A DNA stretch of 64,000 nucleotides, taken from contig OZ018328.1 of assembly GCA_963969495.1 (NCBI GenBank), positions 130,332,545 to 130,396,544 on the forward strand, given 5' to 3'. The translations under genes were made by a program, and so were the position numbers. Below, in pieces: positions 20,236-29,322 of this stretch (position 1 is its first letter; the number at the start of each line of letters is the position of its first letter). The DNA is from Ceratothoa steindachneri (Eukaryota; Arthropoda; Malacostraca; Isopoda; Cymothoidae). The notes below the pieces were generated by a model. That model was not told the origin of the DNA. It did not search any database and saw only the letters and a list, made by a program, of their open reading frames with translations.

Positions 20236-21756
20236 ATGAGGGAAACCCTGCGTATAACTCTTCGGGTCCTCCCGGAGGGCCCGAAACCTGACCGCGAAAA
20301 AGTGTTTGAAACAGTATACGGATCCCTACGCATTGCTTTAGTAAGACTAGTTGACTTAAATAATAATTACTCGGCTATCTGCGCGATGGAGGCTGATTGT
20401 GAAGCCTTGACCTCCGGGAAAGCCGTTGAATGCCTAAAGACAATCAACCTTAGACCACAAACACCACCACAAATACGGACCCACCGCAGTTTGATCTGCA
20501 GGCGCCTCGACCCCTGGGTTGGGAGCCACTCAGCCGACGATATAAAACGGGAAATCGAGAATAACCACGAATGGGCAAAGGTAGTAGAGGTTTTCAAATT
20601 CAAAACATACACACACGTGTTTAAGGTTGTATTTGAAGACAAGGCTATGGCTCAAAAGGCTAAAGACAATGGACTACTTCTTTTTAACGTGAGAGTTTGC
20701 CCAGAGCAGATGGAACGTGAGGAGTTTGTTGATTTGCAGATGTGCTTCAGGTGCTACAAATACAACAAACATACCACGTCCAACTGCCCTGAAAATAAAG
20801 ATCTTAAATTGTGCTCCATCTGCGCCGGTCGCGACCATTTTTGGCGCGAATGTAAGAATACTACCATCAAATGTCTTAATTGTTCAGGCCCGCACCGGAC
20901 CATATCCATGGCATGTCCGATAAAAAAACAAGAAATGAGCAACCAGAGCAAACTCCAACGTGAATCAGAAGAGAAAAAAGCCAACTCCACCTACGCTAAA
21001 GTAGCAAAAGCCGCCATCGCCGAGTCGAATAACCAAAAAACATTCCTACACATTGAGAACGAGCATTCCACCAAAATTATGTGCTGCATATATTTTGCAC
21101 ACATACAAAACATTACACGCCCTGGTATCTTTGCGACAGAAGTAAACCGCATGCTCGTAAAAAACGGGCTTGCCGAGATGTGGTTCCCCGATAACCCCCC
21201 TTCAGAGGAGGTTATGCGAATAACCGTTGCTCCTCAATGCCAAGAGACATGCCAGAAAGTGCAAACCCAAAACACAGCCATCTCACGCGACCCCCGACTA
21301 AACAAACCTAAGGTAACACAAACACCGAAACAAGCGCCACTCACCCCCAAAAAATCCACACCGCAAAAAACAACAACACACACCCCCACACCCACACCAA
21401 CAAAGGAGGCAGTCCGACCCAAGGAGATCAGGTCTCCTAGGTCGAGAAAAATCTCCAAAACTCGCGGCCCACGGTCTACCTCCTCATCACGAGGAAGGGA
21501 GCACCAACTAAAATACCACTCCAGAGGCTTCAACCTAAAATTGTACGCCCCTGAATCTGCCCCATTCCCAACTGAGTTGGACTCCCGTGAAGTATCGGAA
21601 GGTCTTAGGACCGGACGATACAAATGGGAATGCTCTGACGAAGTACCGGAACGACAGGTTGAGGAAGCTCTCTCACAAAATAAGGTTAAGCTGGCCACGG
21701 ACTGTTTTTACACAATCACCGACACGGAATTCAGAAAGAAAAGAAACGGCAGGTAG
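20236..21756 (+). CDS. LINE family A copy A2, ORF1 (Gag-like, three zinc knuckles)
   Basis: 506 codons, uninterrupted. I chose the ATG at 20236 over an upstream in-frame ATG because A5 starts MRETTRIPL at the same place and this copy starts MRETLRITL. After an N-terminal domain (residues 1-165, with RSLICRRLDPWVGSHS) come three knuckles at about residues 170-228: CFRCYKYNKHTTSNC (CX2CX5HX4C), CSICAGRDHFWREC (CX2CX4HX4C) and CLNCSGPHRTISMAC (CX2CX3HX6C). Such triplets are typical of Jockey/I-group ORF1 proteins, which bind LINE RNA. A proline and threonine-rich, basic linker follows (about 355-440), then a conserved C-terminal patch (YKWECSDEVPERQVEEAL) also present in A4, A5 and A8. ORF2 starts 94 bp downstream. 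Confidence 0.9.
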   Translation: MRETLRITLRVLPEGPKPDREKVFETVYGSLRIALVRLVDLNNNYSAICAMEADCEALTSGKAVECLKTINLRPQTPPQIRTHRSLICRRLDPWVGSHSADDIKREIENNHEWAKVVEVFKFKTYTHVFKVVFEDKAMAQKAKDNGLLLFNVRVCPEQMEREEFVDLQMCFRCYKYNKHTTSNCPENKDLKLCSICAGRDHFWRECKNTTIKCLNCSGPHRTISMACPIKKQEMSNQSKLQRESEEKKANSTYAKVAKAAIAESNNQKTFLHIENEHSTKIMCCIYFAHIQNITRPGIFATEVNRMLVKNGLAEMWFPDNPPSEEVMRITVAPQCQETCQKVQTQNTAISRDPRLNKPKVTQTPKQAPLTPKKSTPQKTTTHTPTPTPTKEAVRPKEIRSPRSRKISKTRGPRSTSSSRGREHQLKYHSRGFNLKLYAPESAPFPTELDSREVSEGLRTGRYKWECSDEVPERQVEEALSQNKVKLATDCFYTITDTEFRKKRNGR

Positions 21757-21850
21757 CGCACCCCGCCCAGTACACCACATGGGGCTAAAGTAGATCGCGA
21801 ATAAGCGTCTACTTTAACTCCACACACTAAAAGAACCTACATTACTCAAA

Positions 21851-24584
21851 ATGCCTAACAGACTAACAATCATACAGATGAATGTCGATGGGTGGGACGG
21901 AAAAGCTTCCATCTATGGCAACATTCTGCAACAAAGTGACCCTGACATTATACTTATTAATGAACACGGAATGACCGCTCATAAAGAGATTAAAATATTT
22001 CAATACGACGTCATTAGCAAAAATCACAGCCAGGAACGGTATGACGGCTGCGCAATAGCCGTCAAAAAAGGTATAAAATACAAAAGACTACCCGACTTAG
22101 ATGAATCCTACCTTGCTATTGAGGTAGGCACTACCCTGAGGGGTCTGGTCGTGTCCACGGGTACCAACCCCCAAGACGCGGCTATGTACCCCTGCACAAC
22201 CTTCTACAGGTCTTCAGCCATAAGAAGAATGTAATCTTTGCTGGAGATCTGAACGCAAGATGTGCAGCATCAGGGTATACCTCCTACAACAATGCAGGTA
22301 GAAACATTGAAGTCCTACTTGACAGAAAATACGGGACTAGAATCGGACCAGAATTCCCGACATTCATTACAGGTAATGCAGCAACGAAGCCTGATATTGT
22401 TTTATCCAGTATCAGGTTTCCATACAACTATTACATTGAACCAGGCCCCATCATTCCAAGCGACCACCAGGCAGTTAAAATCACAATTGGCGTAAACCCC
22501 ATTCAAATTGCAATCCCAGAACGCAAAAGCTATAAGCAGGCGGACTGGGAAAGCTACAAAAACTACCTTCTAAATTATATCTTAGACCCTTTAATTGATG
22601 CCAATTTAGAAGAAATAGATGAAGAGCTGGATAAAATCACTGACCTCCTTATAAAAGCAGATAAAAATAGCATTCCCCGCATTAAATATAAAACCCTTCC
22701 AGCTCCTATTTGGATCCCTCCCATGAAAGCCCTGGCCCAAGAGTATAAAGACCCGTCTAATGTAATAGCGCTGATAGGCCCCAACCACAATGCCCATAGA
22801 CGAATAAGACAGATAAAAGACGAACTCCAGACACTCATTACAGACCAACAAATACAGGTATGGGACAGACTGATTGAAGGACTTGACATAGATAGGGACT
22901 CACGGACTTTTTGGCAGACGTAAAAACGTTTAAAAGGACAACCCCTCAGAAGAAAATTGTACTCAAACATGACGAGAAAGTAATTGACGAGACCATAGAG
23001 ATTGAGGAAATTTTTAGGATTTTCTGGTCTTCAATCTTTAAAATTACCCCCGAAGAAAATGACAATTACGACATCGATTTCGAAAATAACATTATCCAAC
23101 AGTTAAACACACAAATACATAAAACCTCCCCTCATCATTGTGTGTCGCAGGAAAGAGCGATGGAGGGCTATGGGAGTAAAATAACTGCCCAAGAGCTCTC
23201 CGTCGCACTAAAATCCTTTCGTCAAAGAGCACCGGGTACCACGGGGCTGACCTGGGAGAATTTCATTAAGGCCCCGCCTAATGTTCTGAGTGGGCTTCTT
23301 AACATCATGAATGCCGCTCTGAACACAGGCTATTTTCCCGACCAGTGGAAAGTGGCCAAGATGATCTTCCTTCCCAAATCGGGAAAGCCCCCGGACTGCC
23401 CTGCAAACTTCCGACCGATGTCTCTCTTAGAATTTGCTGGCAAAGTCTTCGAGAAGATATTGGCAAATAGGGTCAACTCTTTTCTCGACGAAGCTAACCT
23501 GCATAACGAGCAACAGCACGGCTTCAGAAAGAAAAGAGGGACTGACACGGCACTAGCCGTTATTACGAAAAAATTTGCAAACATCAAAGCAAGTAAAAGG
23601 CATGCCGACCTGGTAATCCGCGATGTTAAAAAAGCTTTTGACAGGGTTTGGAAGAGAGGGTTGCAATTTAAGATCCTGCAAGTAGGCCTCGACCCCATTC
23701 TTGAAAGGATTCTATGCGATTACATAATGGAGAGGAGAGCGTATATACAGATCAAAGAACACAAAAGCCCCGAGTTCGAACTCGAATCTGGGGTCCCGCA
23801 AGGGGGCTGTCTCAGTCCCCTGTTATACAACATATATTCACGTGACCTGCCACAACCTCTATCCGAAGGTACGATATACGTCCAGTTCGCTGACGATATA
23901 TCACAAATTTGTACAGCCGCTTACGTTCACAGGGAATTTATGGCGAGAAATACGGCTAGGGAGATATCTAACATCAACTCGTACGAGAGGAAATGGAAGA
24001 TATCAACCAATGCCCCAAAATTCAAAATAATTCCCATGTTTCGCAAGACCTTCAATGATATACGGGTAGAAGGGGAGAGAATCCCCTACTGCTCGGAAGG
24101 GACGGTTCTGGGGCTCAAAATCACCACAGGGGGATACAAGAGTCATATCGGGCGGACAGTCGCGAATAGCAAGAGAGATTTGAGGGAGTTTTATAGGTTC
24201 ATCGACCTAACTCGCTCAAATAAACTCAAGATATTCAATGCGTGCATTCGCTCGAGACTATTGTACCCCCCGGTGCCGTTGAACGCGAGCGCCAAGACCC
24301 ACATTGCGAAACTACAAGTCATCCAGAACAAAGCGGTTTTACTTATTACAAACACCCGAAGAAGAGAACATAAACGACAGAGGGAGCTCCACGACGCGGT
24401 TGGATTATCTCCGATCAACGTGGCGTTCCACGAGAGAGCTAAGAGGATATGGCAAGCCATTGGCGCCCGCTTGACCCCTGAATTCTTTCGTACACACTTA
24501 GAAATCGAAGCAGACCGACAAATAAGACCTTTCAAAAGTAGCAAGCTACAGACAGACAATGACGTGATACCAAAATACACCTGA
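21851..24584 (+). pseudogene. LINE family A copy A2, ORF2 (endonuclease-RT), two frameshifts
   Basis: About 910 codons in three frames. Residues 1-230 form an apurinic-type endonuclease: IIQMNVDGWDGKASIYGNIL, DPDIILINEHG, ERYDGCAIAVKKG, then after a frameshift near 22170 AGDLNARCAASGY, ATKPDIVL and IPSDHQAV (the SDH catalytic triplet). RT blocks in the third frame (from 22911): LPKSGKPPDCPANFRPMSLL, QQHGFRKKRGTDTAL, RDVKKAFDRVW, SGVPQGGCLSPLLYNIY and VQFADDISQI, with both catalytic aspartates present. The C-terminus has LLITNTRRREHKRQREL and ends IPKYT. No RNase H domain is seen. Only two single-base frame changes (about 22170 and 22911) separate it from an open frame, which makes it the best-preserved LINE here. 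Confidence 0.9.
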
Positions 24585-25150
24585 CAGAACTGACAAAATA
24601 CAAAGTAATTCGCAGGTTCCTTTAACATATTCGAATTCAATTAAAAGCCACTTGCAAAACGCAAGATTAAGTAATTTCACATTCGCTTTTTAATAATCCA
24701 TTCAAAATGATAACGAAAAACTTTTACTAAAGTCACAGCGGGAATAAAACCCCCGCCAAAAATAAAGGCTTGAATGCCCAAAGCAATTAATCGATCAATA
24801 GGATCGAAATAATAATTAAATTAACTATGTTTAATTAGATAAACTATGGATTTATAATTCATAGTTTATCAAACAATACTAAACAACCACAAAAAACACA
24901 CAAAACTACACATTGACAGAGCTACCCTTTCACCAGGGATCTTTTTATTCTTTCTCCTACACATCATCACAATTTACAATTTACAATTTAGGTTAAAGTG
25001 GTGAAATTGTGTGGTAGGTATATAAAGGTGTGAATATGTTTCCTAGTTTGCCAAGGTGTTAGAGCATCAGTAGCATTCTTCTTGTTTTGTTTTAAAAATA
25101 AAAATTCGTCCGTCAAAAAGTAGCTGACTGTCTTTGACAGCCAGTTTCCT
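24585..25150 (+). other. 3' UTR of LINE A2
   Basis: It contains two motifs shared by the family: AAAGGCTTGAATGCC (24764-24778) and TACCCTTTCACCAGGGATCT (24923-24942, a CCCT/AGGG hairpin). It also has a perfect 11-bp inverted repeat GATAAACTATG/CATAGTTTATC (24838-24848 and 24860-24870). The exact 3' end is uncertain; the (TA)n tract follows at 25158. Confidence 0.65.
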
Positions 25151-25153
25151 CCG

Positions 25154-25157
<4 letters not shown>

Positions 25158-25242
<85 letters not shown>
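25158..25242. repeat. (TA)n microsatellite
   Basis: About 85 bp of TA lies between the 3' end of A2 (plus) and the 3' end of A3 (minus). Confidence 0.98.
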
Positions 25243-25246
<4 letters not shown>

Positions 25247-25249
25247 TTA

Positions 25250-25684
25250 TGTAATAGGTATTTCCTCCTTCGAAGCATTCAAGCCTTTCAAGGTTGTTTT
25301 TCATGCTGAATGAATCTCAATTTTGAGTTCTCTGTAATCTATTTAATTTGGGCATTTCGCCTCTTTTCATCGTTTGATTTTTGTTGATTTTGTTTTGTTA
25401 TCTTGATATCAAATGGGTATTGGGAATTGGGCACTTCGCCTCATTCTATTCTTAAATTTTGATCATTAGGGTTGGGCACTTCGCCTCTTTTATATTTAAA
25501 TTTAGTTTTAATTTTTTAATTCTTACTATATTTATATTGGGGGGGGGGGGGGGAGGGGGAGGGGACTTTAATGTGGGCACTTCGCCTCTTTTTTCAATTT
25601 TTATTTAAAATTGTTGATTTGGTTGGACTAATTGTCAAACTTTTGAGTTTTAAAATCATAGTACTTTAGAGTAGTGGACTAACA
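25250..25684 (-). other. 3' UTR of LINE A3 with repeated 14-nt motif
   Basis: On the plus strand GGGCACTTCGCCTC (or GGGCATTTCGCCTC) occurs at 25350, 25429, 25474 and 25575. The family motif appears as AAGCATTCAAGCCTTT (25273-25288). A run of G sits at about 25540-25553. The region follows the A3 stop codon directly. Confidence 0.7.
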
Positions 25685-26781
25685 CTACATAAACATAGGT
25701 AGTACCACTTCTCTCGCGCAGGTTCTACTACTTGGGAACAGAGCAGTTCTACCTATAGCGCGTCTCCGGTTTGCACGAATATTAATATTCAGGTTCATGT
25801 TCGGGAGTATATTTTGGTCTATCTTGTCCCATGTCTTTCTCCCTAGCCTTTGGATCTCCGTATTGATCGGCTTTAGACCGATTCTTTGGTGAAGAATCGA
25901 TTGCCGAGTATGGTCGATCCTACGCGTGCCTGTAATCAGCAGCGTGGCTTTATTCTGCACTCTCTGCATCATTCTGAGAGAGGTACAACTTGCCATCTGC
26001 GTGATCACGGCCGGGTACAACAGGACTGAGCGTACCAAGGCCATGTACAGCTTTTTGATGTTAGGCACGCTGAGGCCTCGGTAACGGTAAAGTTTCTTCA
26101 GCTCTCGTTTGGTTAGGGAGACTCTGGTTTTCATGTGCGTCTTATATCCCGATTTGAAGAGTCGTAAGCCCAGGACATTACCCTCGTTGAAGTACGGATT
26201 GTTTTCGTTATTGACGACGACGTCATCAACTTTCCGGCGGTTCATTGGAATGATCGTGAACTTCTGGCGGTTGGTCTTAATTTTCTACTTTCTTTCATAT
26301 CTATTGATATTTTCAATTTCGACAGCTGTCGCCCTCGCCTGGCTTCCAGAGTTCCTGAATGGACTCAGGACGATTTGGGTGATGTCGTCTGCATATTGCA
26401 GATACATCGAATCGTACCTCACTGGAGCAGGCAGGTCTATTGTGTACACGAGGTACAGCAGAGGGCTGAGACAGCTGCCTTGTGGAACTCCCGCCTCGAG
26501 TTCGAATTCGGGTCCTTTGCAGCCCTCGATTGAAATTCGGGCTCTCCTATCGGAGATATAGTTGCAAAGGATCCTTTCCAGGAGTGGGTTAAGCTGGAAG
26601 TTGAGGATCTTGTACTGTAATCCTCTCAGCCAAACCTTATCGAAGGCCTTCTTTACATCACGCAGCACCACGTCTACGTACCGCCTCTCAGCTTTACTGC
26701 AAGCGAGTTTCTCCGCAAGAAGGGCGAGGGCTGTTTCCGTTCCTCGTCCCTTGCGGGTCGTGCTGCTGAGGGTTGTGAGCT
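25685..26781 (-). pseudogene. LINE family A copy A3, ORF2 RT and C-terminal half
   Basis: Minus-strand frames 26791-26285 and 26245-25685 give GRGTETALALLAEKLA, RDVKKAFDKVWLRGLQYKIL, AGVPQGSCLSPLLYLVYTID and LQYADDITQIV. The second frame adds GNVLGLRLFKSGYKTH, NKATLLITGTRRIDHTRQ and a terminal VVLPMFM. YADD is intact and the two frames are separated by one shift at about 26285. Protein text is closer to A4 than to A2 (SPLLYLVYTIDLPAP), so A3 and A4 form one subfamily. The copy is 5'-truncated at about 26770, inside a perfect inverted repeat. Confidence 0.88.
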
Positions 26782-26798
26782 CCCAGCTCACAACCCTC
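26768..26798. repeat. perfect 14-bp inverted repeat at the A3 5' junction
   Basis: GAGGGTTGTGAGCT (26768-26781), spacer CCC, AGCTCACAACCCTC (26785-26798). The left arm is next to the truncation point of the minus-strand LINE and the right arm begins a short plus-oriented segment. Confidence 0.9.
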
Positions 26799-26860
26799 TC
26801 TCTAATTCTACCTATATTTCATCTCTTATTTTGTCCAATGTCCAATGTTTAATACCACTT
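26785..26860 (+). other. plus-oriented LINE A 3'-end fragment (candidate)
   Basis: TTCTACCTATATTTCATCTC followed by TTTTGTCCAATGTCCAATG resembles the end of A7 read on its own strand (TTTCTAAC, then ATGTCCAATGTCATTAAAG, 58445-58520) and the plus-oriented fragment ending near 60030 (GGTCCAATGTCCGTAC). The match is short. Confidence 0.45.
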
Positions 26861-27594
26861 TAAGCTAGATCAGAATTCTTGGCAGAAGTACCTCTCGGAC
26901 AGGCATCTTACCAACTGGTAAAGGCGGAAAATATTTTAGGAAATTTTTGCCTACGCCTCCAAAAATTTGGTTCCTATTTTTAGGGCCAAATATTACGAAA
27001 AAGAGTAATAACCTGGTGTGACCCCCACCCCCATCATCATTCAACCACTAATAATGATCACCACCTTTATTTCCAGCGGCCCCACTTAAGCAGATGACTG
27101 CTTAAGTCCTCGGCCCACCTCCCTGCGTAAACCACCGTCAGATGTGAAGTGAAATTGCCATTCATGTTTCGTCCCAACTATGTCAGGCAGTTGCTTGACC
27201 ATAATTGGGGGCATTGGAGGAAGCTGGTTTGAGGAGTAGCCCACAGTAGAGAACAATGTCAGAAACATTCCGGACAAGGGACGGACTGCAACCTTCGGTG
27301 CCTAATACGGCGAAGGCCCCTTCCAGGACCATAGAGGGATATATAACCGTCTCTATGGTATGTTCGGGAGCGGTCGCGATTCAAAACCCTCGGGGGGGCG
27401 GCGTTGTCAATAAGTCCGCCATACAATCACACCCCTGAGAGGATCCCACCCGGACTCATCTCATTCATCATCATCATTCACCTAAAGGGCAATCTTCATT
27501 TCCATTCAGGCGGCCGGCGAACGTTGGGGGGGGGGGCTCTTTTCATCCCCAAGGAAAAAGCAAAAGCATAATAATTAATTTTTTTAAACCGAAT
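26861..27594. other. unassigned GC-richer sequence with palindromes
   Basis: No coding pattern is recognised. It contains a perfect 10-bp inverted repeat ACTTAAGCAG/CTGCTTAAGT (27084-27107, loop 4), a 9-bp one ACCATAGAG/CTCTATGGT (27328-27359) and a run of G at about 27525. It may be non-autonomous element sequence, but the family is unknown. Confidence 0.45.
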
Positions 27595-27628
27595 TACACA
27601 CACACACACATATATACATACATACATA
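27595..27628. repeat. (CA)n/(CATA)n microsatellite
   Basis: CA repeats pass into TATACATACATACATA just upstream of LINE A4. Confidence 0.95.
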
Positions 27629-27714
27629 AGAAGACAAGCCGTGCCACATTACAAGAGGCACTGGTGAAGGAGACTTGCACCCCCTAGTCAGAGGGGCTGC
27701 AAGAACAGAAAATA

Positions 27715-29283
27715 ATGGCTCTTCACCCAGCCACCAGAGTCCCACTGAGGACCATTGCTGGACAAACAAAGCCGGATCGAGGGACGGTGTTCCAGACGAT
27801 CTTCGAGAAGCTCAATGTGGCTATCCCAAGATTGATCGACACCCCGGTCGGCTACTCCGCAGTCTGCGAAAGAGAGGCAGACGTGGAGACCCTAACTAAG
27901 GAGGAAGGACAGAAGGTGTTAGAAGAAATAGGCCTCCAGCCTAGCACTTCCATCCAGATCCAGGCACACCGCAGTATAGTGTGCCGACAATTGGACCCCT
28001 GGATAGGCCAACATAGCAGCCTTGAAATAAAAGAAGAGATCTGCAGGAACCAATCGTGGGCCAACGTGGTGGAAGTCGTGAAGTTCCGTAACAAACGGGA
28101 CAACACGGAGCACCAGCACGTTTTCAAGGTCATCTTTTCCGACACGCAGATGGCGCAGAAGGCAAAAAAAAGGGGCCTGCTGCTATTTAATGCGAAAATC
28201 AGCGCGGACCAAATGGAAAGGGAGGAGTTCACTCCCATCCAAATTTGCTTCCGCTGCTACAAGCTCGAGCAGCATACCACAAAGGACTGCAAGGAGGCAA
28301 ACATCACTTGCTTCAGGTGCAGCGGTACAGGCCACGGATGGAGGGAATGTAAGGCAGCCAAGGAGAAGTGCCCAAACTGCGGCCTAAACCATATGGCGAT
28401 GGCAATGTCCTGCCCCCAGAGAAAGGAAATTGTCAGAAAGAAGAAGACGGAAGACTTAAGGAAAAGCAACACCTCTTACGCCCAAGTCGAGAAAAAAGCC
28501 CCAAATAAGGAAGGAATCCCCCAAGCACAGACGAAGACATACCTGAAGCTAGAGAATGAAAACTCGACCAAGATTCTTACGTGCATTCTCTTTGCGCACG
28601 TAAATAATCTTACGAATCCGGGAACATTCTCAAAGACCCTCAACCTCATGCTCAGGAAGAACGGCATGGAGGAGATGTGGTTTCCTGATGACCCACCATC
28701 GGGAGACGTCCTTCGACTCCAGTTCGGACTTGATAAAGCAGCAGAGGCCCCATGAACCCCATTCCCCAAAGAAAAGATAATGACAGAAGTTAAAACGACG
28801 GAAAGCTCAACAAGCTCAAAAGCCAGCACATCTCAGCTAGACATGCGACTAGAAGCTGCAAAGAGACGTGAGAGGAAGGAGATGAAGGCTGCTAGGAGGA
28901 TCAAAGAAGCGGAGGGAAACCTAACAAGCGAAGCATCCTCAGATTCTGAAGCTGACGAGGCAACAAACAGGGCGACCAAGAGCCCTGTGAGCTCCAGAAG
29001 CAGGTCGAAGACATCGAAACGTACTTACAAGTACGATGGAGAGGAAATCGACCTCAGAATCGTCACGGACGAGCAGATTCCACAACCCGAAAAGCTCTCC
29101 CCCACGGAGATATTTAAGGGGATCCAACAAGGAGAAATAAAATGGGTATACGCCGCAAATGTGAAAGAAAGGGACATAGAACAAGCGCTGCATGAAGGCG
29201 CAGTGAAAATCTACAAAGACTCTTGCATTGCCCTAAACAATGCAGAGTTTAAAGAAATACGCAACGGGAAGTTCAAGACATAA
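27715..29283 (+). pseudogene. LINE family A copy A4, ORF1 with one in-frame TGA
   Basis: 523 codons in a single frame, interrupted only by TGA at 28753-28755. Protein-like sequence resumes in the same frame immediately after it (TPFPKEKIMTEVKTT). The N-terminal domain has CRQLDPWIGQHSSLEIKEEI. The three knuckles are CFRCYKLEQHTTKDC, CFRCSGTGHGWREC and CPNCGLNHMAMAMSC. The region before the stop has TKILTCILFAHVNNLTNPGT and EMWFPDDPPSGDV, matching A2 (EMWFPDNPPSEEV). The C-terminus has IFKGIQQGEIKWVYAANVKE, again conserved. The stop falls in the low-complexity linker between the two conserved parts. ORF2 begins 39 bp later. Confidence 0.9.
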
Positions 29284-29322
29284 AACACTAAGAAGAACAC
29301 AAACACACGAAACAACACAAAC

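Noticed and set aside
21234..21698. 154-codon minus-strand frame antisense to LINE A2 ORF1
   Set aside because: It mirrors the codon structure of ORF1 on the opposite strand and shows no domain; similar antisense frames occur over most coding parts here.
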